The notes under the pieces: generated by a model
Database searches by the model: none
Told to the model about the DNA's origin: nothing
Seen by the model: the letters and a program-made list of their open reading frames with translations, nothing else
Assembly: GCF_027409185.1 (NCBI RefSeq)
Contig: NC_084465.1
Location: 32,219,864-32,283,863 of the forward strand
Direction of reading: 5' to 3'
DNA length: 64,000 nucleotides
From: Cynocephalus volans
Taxonomy: Eukaryota > Chordata > Mammalia > Dermoptera > Cynocephalidae
Translations under genes and position numbers: made by a program
Part shown: positions 29,263 to 41,239 of the stretch, one piece after another
Layout of the letters: the number at the start of each line of letters is the position of its first letter
Position numbering within the stretch: the stretch's first letter is position 1

Positions 29263-32200
29263 GCCTGGATGCAATTTTGAAAGAGGCAATTTCTTATTAT
29301 TAACAAATGACACACAAGAGCATATAGAGTTAACATAAAAAATGCAAAATGAAAAATTAAACTGCATTTACTTTTCCCTATTTAACAAATCAAATACAGT
29401 TAACATTTCAATTTGTATTATATATGAGGTTATTTTATTAATTTAAAGTGTTCTAACTTTTGCAGCTTTTAATTACCTGCCCTGTGGGTGTCTGCATTTT
29501 CTTTTGACTTTCTTTTCAGTAATGGCTGCAGTTGAGCTTATAAGAATTCACTTTTTCTGAGCATCGATTTACAGTAATTATGGCCCATGAGTTTTCTCAG
29601 ACACTGCTGTACACAGCTTTTTTTCTTAAAACTGAACCCAAGGAGGACGAGTGATTCAGTAGCAGTAATAGAGAACAGCAATCCTTTTGCATTCTTTACA
29701 AACCAGCAATGGTTTAAGTTGGCTGCCTTGAATTGCAGCTATTTCTGCATTTGTGTTCAAATTCTTCTAACAGACTCTACGTTGTTTGAGATGAAGGCTC
29801 TGCCTCACTCATCTCGGCATCTCCTGCAACTCTAGAAGGTGCTTGGCTCAGGGAAGCTTCTCAACCAACATTTGCTGAGTTGAATTGAAATAGAGAGAAC
29901 AGCAGGAACCTCACAAATGTAGTGGCCTGGCCTTGCCCCTTTCCCCTATCGGAAAATTTGATCGGGGGCAAAGAAGACACTAAGGAAATTTTAAATGGAA
30001 GAAACTGAGAACTTCAACAATTCTTCTTCCTGAGAAACTACTATCTGGTCTCAAGTATGAAGCAAACAGGTTTCAAAATTTCAAAGCTTTAAGGTAAGAT
30101 AGGAGGTTATTTTGACAAAAACAGCCTTGAGCACATAGAATGCTTACTTACTGACTCACTCTGTTGGGTGTGATAATCCACACGGCTGCCTGGGTTCTCC
30201 AGGAATCCATCCCTATGGACTTGTGCTACTTGTATTCCCGGCTAGGGAAGGACCCTTTCAGACACCTTGGCAGAAGGGCATCCTTAATACACTTAGGGAT
30301 GCTAGAACTGCTACAGGCATGATAAAGACCAGCTCTACTAAGTAAGTCTTAATTGTGGGAACTGTCAGCAGGTAAATCAACCTGGCAAACAGTAAGTGGA
30401 GTTAAAATGAACTCCTGATTTCAAGAAAAGAGTCAAAAACAGAGTTTTCTGGGCTGACTTACATAATTTATTAATGATTATTTCAGTTCTCCATAATCCA
30501 CCCATTTGTGTCAACCGAATCATAGGCATGAATGGGTGTGCAGGATGTGCACTACACAGCTGTTGCTGGTTCAGGAAATCCAGCCACACCTCCTCTAACT
30601 GAACTGTGCACTCTGGCAGAGCACTATGTCTTCCCCAAGGAGGAAGCATCTTTTGCATTTGCACCAAAGTGCTTATGGCCTGTGGCATTCCTGAAGTCAC
30701 CTGAGCATTTTTTAACAACGTTAAACAAAAATAGGACTAATTATTTAGTGCTCTGGATAATAAATGAGCAAAGATAGACATATGCCATTTACCAGAGTGA
30801 AAGGGCCTCAGGATTTGATTGTTCTTAAGAAAGGATAGGGCTACTATGGCTGTGAGGTTAATGATGCTTCTTGAACTTAGAACAGCTACTGTTTGGTACC
30901 ATTTTTTTGTTTGTTTTTTGGCTTGTCTTACAGAGAAAGTTGTAAGGTCTGCATGGTCTGAGAATATCCTTTGAACAGTTGAGATAAGGACCATCTTAAC
31001 TCCATCTGCAGACCAGAGACCAGCCCTCCTGTAAATTCCTCATTCCTTCTCCTACACAGTTTTATCCATTACAAACCACTGCTCTTGACTGGCCCATCTC
31101 CCTTGAAATTAATACACAAAAATGTACATTATTTCTCATTGGCTTATTTCTTCCAAATAGCCAAATAGAAGAGTGAGTATCTCTCATTACTATTGAGTCC
31201 ACTGCTTTATCTTATTTAGAGAGAAAATTTAGAAGATGTAGAAGTCAAAATAGTTCTGCAGCTGGGTTGACCAACCAATATAAAACTGTCTTTGATTCAT
31301 GGTACTTTTTAGGCTAAAATGTACTCTCTGTGAAATTTTACATCGTAGTGCATCTGTTCAAGGGGAGGAAAACAAAACAGTGTTTATAGGTAATCTCGAA
31401 CTCTGAGGACAGTTCTACACTCTAGTAGCCAAGGTCCCTGACCTGTGGACAGACTGCACATGAACTCAGTGGCATCCTTATGATTTTATTGTTCATTGTG
31501 CTGTACCAGGGGCCTTACTATCACTTCAGAACAGAAGGGATAGAAAAGTGATACAGTTTGGTGACTGCACGTGAGATAGCAACAGTGTTCCACCAAGTGT
31601 GTTCACTCCCGCAGTGATATCGTCGTCTCCTCACAAGGCCAGTGTGAGTCCTAGGGATCCTACCCACCAAATAGATCCAAATGGTATTTGATTTTTTTAT
31701 TGACTGTTTATTGATTCATTGTCTGTCCCCACCTCCTAAAATACAACCAAATAAGAGTAGGGAATTAGTCTGCATCCTTAGTGCCTAGACAAATTTTTTG
31801 TGGCCTCTAAAAGTGCATTGAATAAATGAATTCATGAGTTAACAAATGCACGCTAAAACATAATCCAGGCTCTGTTTTGTTCTTAGAACTGGCCATTTCC
31901 CTCAGCTATGGAGTCTTTCTTCCAACTAAACAACTGCAATTGCTCACTCTGTGCTTGGCTTCATCTTTCCCATTTCTGTGCTTTTACATCTTCTTCTTCT
32001 TCATCCACGAGGCTCTCCAGCTGTTCCACACCCGTGGCTCACACTGCCTCGAGCTGGGCTCGGGACTCTCCTCCTATGGAAGTCCTTGCTAGAAGTCTTC
32101 AGTTCCTCTGCAGCCTTCTTTATCTGTGAATATCTCCTCTTACATAATATTTTTCCAACATTTAGATTTACACTCAGTCATTCTGTATTGGCTTTGCTAG

Positions 32201-33534
32201 TTCTTCACATATTTGTGTTTTGTGTTCTCATTTGGACTACTAGTTTTCTGAAGGGGGAAAAAAACCCTTAGTTTCTTTCTCTTTTATGTCTTTTCCCTCT
32301 ATTCCCATTCCTAGCCAACTATAGCCCGTGGCTGCACTCAGTGGTCACTGGAAAAAAGTTGTTGACTCATTGTCAGTGGCCAAGCACTGAGACCTTCAGA
32401 CAGCACAATTAGATGACAAAGTTAAACCTGTGGTGATAGAAGGTTGGCATGATTCTGGGATTAGTAATGGGATACAAAGCCTTTCACCTATTTAAATCAC
32501 CAGCTTCAATCTAATCCTGTGTAAAATGTGGGCTTCCAGTATGTGAAAATTCTGAGTTGGTCTATGGAAAGTTTTTTGTTCTTTTTTTTAAATGTTCTTT
32601 TAACTAACACCAAGAAGAACGTTATCTAGGCTCTTACCTGTTTTGCCTTGCTAATGACAGTAGGGTAAAAGTGGTGGGGAAACTGTTTACTATGCAGAAC
32701 AACTCCAACACAATACAGGCTGTCTCCAGCCTTTTACTGGAAGCTTGGCATGAAGTGAAGATCTGTGTGCAGGTGCCCTAAGGTGTCGGACAGACAGTCA
32801 AAAACACATTTTTGGAATGGACTTAGAGATATCAAGATGCAATGAGAAAGGCCAGAGGAGAGTTATTTATCTGTGCCTCAGATTTAAAATGACTAGGGCT
32901 CAGTCCCTACTGAGGGCCAGCAACAGTCTATTGGGAATTATTTCAATAAAGCACCACTCAGGAGTATGAGGAAAGGCCAGATAATACTTTGACTCCTTTT
33001 AAGACCTATTCACGGGTGTCCCACTTCCCTGCCTAGAAAAATTAATTGATTCTTTCTTGATAATATTTTAACACTCAATCTTATTCTGGAAAAACCCATT
33101 AGTGAGATCATTTATTTTCCATACGTAGCTGGTTTACAAAATAATTGGGGGAATCATATCATACAATTAGCCTTTTCATTTAAAGCACCAGTTAAGCTTG
33201 CTTAGGGTCAGGAACACATTTGATGAAAGCTATGGATTCTTTCTCCAAAGGGACACATGCCTTTCAAAATTTTGCATATAATTTTAGGGAACTCATGAAA
33301 CTTCGGGAGCTTTTTCTTGCACTCCTGGTAAAGAAAAAAAAATCTCTAAATTAAGAATTTCTAAATGCTAAATGTCAAATATATTATTCAGATATCTATA
33401 ATTATTAGTTTACTTTACAGATGGGATGAGTTAAATCCTAAATTTAGATAGTAGGAAAAGGATAAGTTTAGTGATCATGTGAATTTTAGAATATGTTTGG
33501 TCATAATAAAAATGTTGATAAAAATAATAACCAT

Positions 33535-33720
33535 AAATTACCAAGTGATTGCTTTGTTTCAAACACCGTGCAAAGCATTTTGCATATACCAACTTGCTCT
33601 AAATCCTCACTCTAATTCTATGTCATAGGTATTACAGATTCATTTTACATTAGTGAAAATTTAGGCTTCAAGAGGTTAAAAGATACACCCAGTGTCACAG
33701 AGCCTGATAAGAAGAATCTG
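33535..33720 (-). mobile_element. MIR, reverse
   Basis: accgtgcaaagcattttgca, aatcctcactctaattctat, cttcaagaggttaaaagata, cagtgtcacagagcctgata. Confidence 0.7.
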
Positions 33721-34851
33721 GACAGAAGAGGGAATATCTTCACTTTTAAGGTCTTTCAGAAGTTTCAGAATTTACAGGAAAACATCCCAGACTGTTGCCT
33801 TTAAAAGAAAACACTTTGATCTTGCTCTTAACAGCCAGCTCTTGATGACAATAACTTCCAAAAATAAAAAATAGCTTCCAGGGACACATGAATCTTTTTC
33901 TTTGGCTCTATGCAATAAGGCTTTGTGTTGCTTACGGTGGTATGAGGTGTCCTAAGCTTGCTTTCATTCTGTACTTATTGTCTTGGAGTCTAAAGATTAC
34001 TTTCCAAAAAATAGGATCAACATTCCAGTTGGTGCCTGACTGAAGTGGTCAGGAGGCTGGCATGACGTTGCAAGGTATGAGGCAGGAATGAACACGAGTG
34101 TATGGTACCTCTTTGCCAAACTACCTCCAATCCATGATCCGTGCTCATTCCTTACCGTTAAGGTGGTTGGCAAATTTGTGACACCCCTCAGAGCTTCTTT
34201 TGAAACATGGTAGCTCCCACAGCACAGAACCAAGGTTTTCCTTTCCCCTGAACAAGGATGAATATAACTTTGTTCCCCATAAATTGTTTAGATCACTTAT
34301 TCCTGGTTATATCCAAGTCTGTTTACCCCACCTACCCTCACACTCTGTCTTGTGTACTATAAAATTGGAATGTTCTTCAAGGGTCCAAAGCGAGGCTGGC
34401 CTTAAGAGTACATAGAGTGGGACAGTTGCTTCCATGGTGCAAGAAAAGGCTCTGTGTCCATAAATACCACACTGCCCCCAGCACCTGTCACACCAATGTC
34501 ATTCTGTAACATCAGTAAGAGATTCTGTCCTTTAGGACTTATTCTTCTATCCAGCATCCCTTTAAAACTGACAATAGCACCATACTGGCCCCCAGTGTAA
34601 AAACAGGATCTCTTGGCATAGTTACTGGGGGTGGCCTGAGGCTGGAAGGATGGCAGAGGTCTGAGACTGAGATCTAGGGGGAAGTGATAGTGATATCAGG
34701 GGATAAGAAAAGGGCATTACAGTAAAATTTGATTTGTTTTACAATTTTACACAAGACCGGCCAAAACAGAGACACCGGGGTTCTGAATAAGTTGCAGGTT
34801 TCCAAAGTGTGTCACAAGGAATAGTGATTCCCCAAGGAATTTTTCTTTTAC

Positions 34852-34923
34852 CTGGAAACTGCTATGGTTCTTGAGTGATGAGTTCCTTTACTGGAGGTCC
34901 CGGAGAAATCATCAGAATTTATC
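34852..34923 (-). other. candidate non-coding 5' exon of ASB15
   Basis: On the minus strand, a pyrimidine-rich acceptor (gctcttcctctgatag) ends just before 34923 and a donor ccag/gtaaaag follows 34852, defining 72 nt. The position is 5.6 kb upstream of the ATG exon on the same strand, where untranslated exons would be expected. This is splice-site evidence only. A second isolated minus-strand donor (acag/gtaagag) lies near 32637. Neither has been compared with transcripts. Confidence 0.25.
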
Positions 34924-35639
34924 CTATCAGAGGAAGAGCAAAAGTTAAGGGACATTTTCATTTTTTCATATTGTTAAGAAAATATAGTTGTTATATATAA
35001 AACAATGCTAATTCTCATTTTTCTGTACTATGACCATTTATATGTATAATTTTAGAGATACAGTGAAATTAATATAAAAAGTTTTTGTAATATCTTTGGC
35101 ATTTATTTAGTGCCTACATACTTTTATTTTTTCAGAATCCTGTAGCACAAAGTGACAAGTCAGATAAATGGCTTCATTAGGCTGATTTCAGCAACAATTC
35201 AACTAGTCCCCAAGAGCTCTCAGAGAGAGGTCTAACTCCATCATAATTGGGTTCCACTCCAGTCACTTACTCACTTACAAGTAATAAGTTACAGCAATTC
35301 CCTCTTTATGGTATTTGCCTTTTCTACTAGAGAGAAATCCTATGGATGATGGAGAGAACTAGATAGTTTAAACAGCACCTTTTTTTTAACAGCACAATAT
35401 GTTCTACTGATAAATATCACACACACACACACCCCTACAATCTTAGTCTTGAAAACAACTGCTGTTTTTTTATGTTGCCTCAAAGAAATACAACTCAACA
35501 TTTTAGAAAAAGGATATGAAAAGGAAAAATGGACATATTGATCTCTAGACACTAAGTGTGATATCTGGCATGTGATGACAATTCAGTAAGTATTTGCTGA
35601 ATGAATGAATATTTGAGTGATCAAATATACACTACTCTT

Positions 35640-36144
35640 TTAGTCTCGGCCAACCTAAATACCTATCGATGGATGATTGAATAAGGAAACTGTGGTATAT
35701 ATACACTATGGCATACGACTCTGCCATAAAAAAGAATGAAATTCTCCCATTTGCAACAATGTGGATGAGCCTGGAGAAACTTACGTTGAGTGAAATAAGC
35801 AAAGCACTGAGGGATAAATATCACATGTACTCACTCACATGTGGGAGCTAAGAGAGAAAGAAGGAAGGAAGGAAAGAAAGACCACAGTGGTGCGTTGGAA
35901 TTGCAGAGGGAGAGAACATTCCTTGAGCTACAAAGAGAGTGGGGGGAAGAAGGGGAAGGGAGAGAGAGGTTGGGGATAATTGGGTGGGGGACATGAGGTA
36001 TAATTGCAATTTGTGGTAATGGGTATGCTGCCGGTATGAATCTGGCCTTCACATCTTCAGCACAAGGGGTGACAATCAGCTTTGTATCTCACGACTGTTC
36101 AAAACCAATAAAAAACAAAACAAAACAACAACAACAAAAACCCC
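35640..36144 (+). mobile_element. 5'-truncated L1 (3' end of ORF2 and 3' UTR)
   Basis: It contains the end of ORF2 (cctaaatacctatcgatgga through catgtgggagctaa), a G/A-rich 3' UTR and an A-rich tail near 36105-36140. A perfect 18-bp target duplication (caaatatacactactctt) lies at 35622-35639 and 36145-36162. The reading frame is broken. Confidence 0.88.
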
Positions 36145-36594
36145 CAAATATACACTACTCTTAAAATTAGCCAAAGAATAGATATTTCCCCTTTAGATCA
36201 TGCATATGGTTTTGCCAAATTCACATCCAATTTTGATACTCCACTGATTAATGCTTAATTTCTATGTAAATACATTAATGATAGAATCAGTTATACTGGT
36301 TTTGCTTATCTCTAGCTTATATTTCAAAGTAGCAATTTTTACTCTCTACTATTTGATTTCCAAGTCAAATTCAATCATGACAGAAATGCAGGAAAATGGA
36401 TTTCAGCTTTTGAAAACAGCACTCACAACAGTATAAGAAGGAGCTTTAGGTTTCAAGTTTGTGGATTTCAAGGGGAATGTAAACTTACAGAATAGCAGAG
36501 TAGAGCAAATGGCCCGTAGGAAGGTACCTTATTGATAGACGTGTCTTTATCACAACCTAGTGTGATAATATGATTTTTAAAAAAGCCCTATCCT

Positions 36595-37020
36595 TTGAAA
36601 TTCTGTGTCTAGGAATCTATCTTGTAGAAATAATCAGAAATATGGAAAAAGATTTGTATGTGAGACTATTCATCTCAACTGTATTTAAATTGACAAAATG
36701 TTAGAAACAATGGCAATATCCAACAATAGGGAATTTGTATGAGACACTATTGTATACACAAGCAGTGGAATACTAACACAGTTTATACACTTATTAAAAT
36801 TCATTTATTTGAGGAATATTTATTTACATTTTATTTTATTTTATTTATTTAATTTAATTTTATTTTATTGGCAGCTGGCTGGTACGGGGATCTGAACCTT
36901 TGAGATGGTGTTACAATGCCGCACTCTTAACAAACTGAGCTCACTGCCTTGCCCTACTTGAAGAATATTTAATGACATGTCATATTTAAGAAAGATGTTC
37001 ATTTAACCAACTAAGACCAG
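36595..37020 (+). mobile_element. old L1 fragment, split by a SINE
   Basis: tctgtgtctaggaatctatc, ccaacaatagggaatttgta and gcagtggaatactaac match the 3' ORF2 region of old L1M elements. The match resumes after the SINE at 36823-36954 (gaatatttaatgacatgtca). Confidence 0.6.
36823..36954 (-). mobile_element. monomeric tRNA-derived SINE, older
   Basis: Read on the minus strand it has a tRNA-like head with A box (gagctcagtttg) and B box (ggttcagatcc), then an A/T-rich tail of about 50 nt. Imperfect flanking repeats (15 of 17 bases) lie at 36806-36822 and 36955-36971. It interrupts an old L1 fragment. It is related to the t-SINE head but has only one tRNA-like unit. Confidence 0.75.
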
Positions 37021-37074
37021 CCACTTTTAAAGAACTAAGATTTACTATTTTTTCAAGTTTATAATTAAAAATTG

Positions 37075-37593
37075 TGTCAGGTCTGCCGCCGGCCAACCCG
37101 AGCAACCCTTAGCCTCGTTCCTTTTGGTGGGTGAGCGAATGGCCCGGGATTCCTCTTTCTCTCCTGTCCCCTTTGGAAGGAGACGGGGGAAGAGAGCCGT
37201 GAAGAGAGGTGAGCACACCGCTGGCCCCAACCCAGCCTGGTCAAAGGACACTCAGACACGGCGGGGGTTCTGTCGAGCACTGTCGAGCAGTTCCGCTTAT
37301 CACCACACAAGCACTTGCTTTTAAAGGCAGATGGGGAAGGGAGGTTTTTTACATAATCTTATCAGCTTAAAGGTCAAGAGAGCATGCATCCTGTCTCAAT
37401 GCCTAGCTATTGCAAACACGAGCGCAGAAGTGTGTATTTGGCCAATAAGGGCTAAGGCAAGGTTCCCACAGACACCCCCACCCTACTTCCTCCTGGCGCC
37501 ATCTTAGGCCGCCACGTTAATACGCCCTTGTGGGCCCATAATGGCGCCACTTATAATGTCACTTAAGGTGGTGTTAGTTTTTAAGGCCCGACA
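37075..37593 (-). mobile_element. solo retroviral-type LTR
   Basis: A 519-bp GC- and CpG-rich block stands out in AT-rich surroundings. Read on the minus strand it starts TGTCGGGCC and ends GACCTGACA, giving imperfect terminal inverted repeats with TG/CA ends. The identical 6-bp flank aaattg occurs at 37069-37074 and 37594-37599. A CCAAT box (+ strand 37442-37446) and a TATA-like ttttaaa (37319-37325) are in the right order for a minus-strand promoter. No internal retroviral genes adjoin it, so it is a solo LTR. A 6-bp duplication suggests a class II element, but the class is undetermined. It lies about 7.8 kb upstream of the ASB15 ATG on the same strand. Confidence 0.82.
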
Positions 37594-37603
37594 AAATTGT
37601 ATG

Positions 37604-37705
37604 TCTTTAAGGTATACCACTTGATTATTTGATCTACATATATATTGTGAAATATTCACCACAATCAAACTAATTTAAAAATCCATCACCTCACATACCT
37701 TTTGC
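37604..37705 (-). mobile_element. old L1 3' UTR fragment
   Basis: attgtgaaatattcaccaca through aaaatccatcacctcacata is the reverse complement of the terminal L1 3' UTR block (ggtgatggatatgttaatt-type). It lies beside an oppositely oriented L1 3' end. Confidence 0.5.
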
Positions 37706-37719
37706 TGGGGAGTGGGGGG

Positions 37720-38340
37720 GGTATAACTGTTACCAAAAACAGTGTGCAGTTTCCTCAAAAACTTAAAAATAGTACTACTTAATGATCCAGCAATCCCACT
37801 TCTGGGTATTTATCCAAAGGAATTGAAATCAGTATCTCAAAGAGATATCTGCACTCTTATATGTTTATGTTATTTCTAATGTTTTGGCAATAGGCAAGGT
37901 ATGGAAACAAACTAAGTTTCCATTAGGGGATGAATGGAGAAAATGTGCTATGTATTTACAACAGAATATTATTTGGCCTTGAAAGAAAAAGAAAATCCTT
38001 CCATTTGTGACAACATGGATGAACGTGGAGGCCCTTATGCTAGATGAAATAAGCCAGACACAGAGAGACAAATACTGCAAGATGCCACTTGTATGTGGAA
38101 TCTAAAAAAGTTGAACCCATAAAAACAGGGTAGAATGGTGGTTGTCAGGGGCTCGGGGAGGGGGTATAGGGAAATGTTGGCCAAGGGGTACAGAGTTTCA
38201 GTTAAACAGGGTGAATTAATTCTAGAGATCTAATGTACAACAATGTGACTACAGTAAACAATATTCTACTGCATACTTGAAATTTGCTAAGAAGGTAAAT
38301 TTAAATTTAAGTGTTTTTTACCACCACCAACAACAAAAAA
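37720..38340 (+). mobile_element. old L1 3' end
   Basis: Sense ORF2 3' sequence (aatgatccagcaatcccact, ggtatttatccaaaggaatt, gacaacatggatgaacgtgg) leads into a 3' UTR (gtagaatggtggttgtcagg) and an A-rich end near 38340. Reading frames are broken. Confidence 0.8.
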
Positions 38341-38344
38341 AAGG

Positions 38345-39605
38345 AATTGAGATTGACTTTATGGAGCCAAATCTCACAAAGTCCTTTCAGGAAAACTGGT
38401 CTGGTACTACCTCTCAGGGCTGAGCAGGCTAGGAACCTTGGCCTTGAGAGGAGAGGAAACTGCTCAAATTTATAGTAAAGCAGGTAAAACCTGGTGGGGA
38501 GAGTTTCTCGGCTTGGGAAGGAGCAGAAATCTGAATGACTGATCTATTTCTCTGAATCATCCAAGCAGAGGCTTCGGTACCTAAGTTATTATATCTGTTT
38601 GCATGAAACCAAAAATTTATTTTCCACGAATTAATGAGTAGTGGCTCCTGAAGAAGGTGAGACCTGTTACAGATAATAAAAAAAGCTACTTTTAGTTTAT
38701 GCAATTGCTTGTAGGGTAGGAAATGTTTTGAATACATTAATTAGCTACAATAACAATAAAAATTAAATATCTCTAGATCTTAAAAAAGTATTATTCTTAT
38801 ACATCTATATAGACATATACAAATATAAATATATATACATATCTTGTCTCTAAAAATATTTGTTCCTGGGCATGGTGTATTTTGTTCAACATGGCAAAAG
38901 TTCCCGTCTGGTGCTCAAGTCAAATATGTTCCCATTCAAAATTCATTCAAACAATAATGAGCCTTTTCATTTCTTCATATCTTGTTTTGAAATTATATAC
39001 AGGCCACTGATTTCTTTCTGTTGGAAGTGGCTGAATTCCTTGGTTGAGCCTTCATTCAAATTCTGGCCTGTCTGCATTAGCTTCGTGTTTAACTCTGACT
39101 GACCAGTCACAAGTAATCAGTAGGCACTACCTGTTATTACTCTGTGATTGAATTCCTCTAAAATGGGGAAGTAGGATTCTAGTATTTCGGGGCAGTTCTA
39201 TTCCTCACCCTTGAAAAGACTCTCTAATTTTTTCTTCTCCTTCCTCTTTCCTGGAATCACCAAACCATCAGGTAGTCCCACCTGTAAATTCCATTTACAA
39301 CAAGCCAGACAAGTCACTGGCCAGCCTCAGCATAGATACCACAGTGACAGGGAGTTTGCTATCTCTCCACATAACTATTCCCCTCTAGCCAACTTTACGA
39401 TTAGGAAAAACATTGATGTTGAATCCATCTCTTCAAACCCTTAGTTGATGGCCCTAGTTCTCTTGCTCAGAGCCATATTGAGAACCTGCTGATCCTCTGC
39501 TACATGAGTGTCTTTTAAATATCTCCCAGAAAGTTTATTGGGACTCCACTAAAACTTCTCCCAAGGCTGGACAACTACCCTTCCCATGGCATGGTTTCAC
39601 TCTTT
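38345..39605. other. intergenic, nothing recognised
   Basis: No gene or confidently named repeat. A short TATA/ATAC-rich stretch lies at 38800-38840. Confidence 0.5.
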
Positions 39606-39608
39606 CAC

Positions 39609-40036
39609 TGCTATTGGTCAAATGTGTCCCCCAAAAGTTCATGTTTGGAAACTTAATCTCTATTGTAACAGTTTTAAGAGGTTGGGAAATCCTATTATGG
39701 TAATTGAAAGGTGGGGGGCCTTTAAAAAGTGATTAGATTGTGAGGACTGTGCCCTCATGAATGGATTAATCCATTTATAGTTTAATGGCTGGTCATGGGC
39801 GTGGTCTGCATAGCTTTATAATGAAAGTGAATGAGGAGGTTAGCTCTCTTGCTCAGCCCATTCTTGCCATGCAATACCCAGCGTCGCTACAGAGTCACCA
39901 CTAATAACAAAACCCTCACCAGATGAGCCCCCTGGACAGTGGACTTCCCTGAAAACTGTAAGAAATAAATTTTATTTCTTTGTCAATTATCCATTTTCAG
40001 GTATTCTGTTATAAGCAACAAAAATGGACTAACACA
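39609..40036 (+). mobile_element. ERVL-MaLR LTR (MST/THE1-like)
   Basis: It has typical MaLR landmarks in order: aatgtgtcccccaaaagttc, gtgattagattgtgaggact, ccctcaccagatgagc, an AATAAA at 39964-39969, and a terminal ggactaacaca. The flanks ttcac and tttac are a near-match for a 5-bp duplication. No internal region is attached. Confidence 0.8.
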
Positions 40037-40749
40037 TTTACCGTCTTGACTACTTCCTGTAAACATACTCATTGATCCATTTCTTTCTAAAGAGGGCTGT
40101 AAATCACAGCTCTGAGTGCAGCACACAGGTGCAGTCAGGCAACACAACATGAAGAGGGTGTGACCACCTCCATTTTCTTAGACACTATACATCTTTTCAT
40201 TTAGCCCAAGCTCAGGTGAACTTTTTGGCTATCATGTTATACACTTAATTCAGATCCCTATAGCCCCAAATTCTACAAGTTGTATTTTTTCCCACATTGT
40301 TTGCTGTGCAATTCTGTGCAGGACTCTTTATTCCTATTACATTTCATATGTTTTTAGATTCGACATTTATTACCATCTGCTAAGATCTAATCCATTTTCT
40401 ATCCTTCCAATTATTAGTCCATTTGCAGACTTAATAAGCATGTGTTCTATATGGCGTTATGCTCCATTGAACAGAAATTGGCACAGGACAGAGGCCTCCA
40501 GGTTGACACTGATTCATTACTTAGCACCCATTGAGAAAAGCTGTTTATGCAGTTACAAATCCTCTTTAAGACACCACCATGTAGTATTAATGTCTTCTTT
40601 TTGATAACAAGCCCATCATCAAGAGATTGTTAAATACCTTGTTGAAATACAGATGCACAGCATCTACTACACTCCTTTGCTCTACTAATCAAAAAGACAA
40701 AGGAGGAGAGTTGGCCCACCAGTACTTAGTGATTATTTTTCATCCTAAG

Positions 40750-40980
40750 GATTTTCAGACCATCCTATTCATTCATTTAAGAAATGTATTCAATGTTTGC
40801 TCTGTTCCAGGCACATGTCTTGACACAGACTTGTAGAATCCATGCCCTCAGAGAATTTTCTGCCTTTAAATAATGCATTCTAAACTTTTCTCCAGAAATA
40901 ACACCAATGTCTCCCCTCTCCAACAAGATTTAGCACAGTCAAGCACACAGCCATTTCTCAATAAATATTTGTTATATCAA
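40750..40980. mobile_element. L2 pieces
   Basis: A reversed L2 3' end (catttaagaaatgtattcaa, gttccaggcacatgtcttga) at 40765-40865 is followed by a forward L2-like terminus (tctcaataaatatttgttat). Confidence 0.5.
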
Positions 40981-40989
40981 ATTTTATAA

Positions 40990-41235
40990 TTATTATAACT
41001 AACATCTATTGAGCACTTACCTGTGATAGGCATTACACTAAGAGCATCACATTCCTTAAGTCATTTAATTTCTACAATACACCTTTCCCCCACTTTCTAG
41101 ATGAGAAAACTGAAGCACAGAGTGGTCAGGTAATTTGCTCAACCCGTACATCTAGTGAGCAGTGGAGATGTGGGATATAAAGCCAGACATCTGACGATAG
41201 AAGCCACAGAGTCTTAACCATTATACTGTAACAGA
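40990..41235 (-). mobile_element. MIR, reverse, nearly complete
   Basis: aacatctattgagcacttac, tagatgagaaaactgaagca, cagagtggtcaggtaatttg, gagtcttaaccattatactg. Confidence 0.85.
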
Positions 41236-41239
41236 TGAC

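Larger units (their letters stand above)
29265..35620. other. upstream region of ASB15
   Basis: No coding homology. L2-like termini near 29790-29890 and 31690-31850, an L2-like stretch near 31960-32260 and a reverse MIR at 33535-33720 account for part of it. It probably contains ASB15 5' untranslated exons, one candidate of which is listed separately. Confidence 0.45.

Noticed and set aside
37045..37324. Overlapping GC-rich open frames on both strands
   Set aside because: They lie inside the solo LTR; open frames are expected in CpG-rich sequence and no gene homology is visible.
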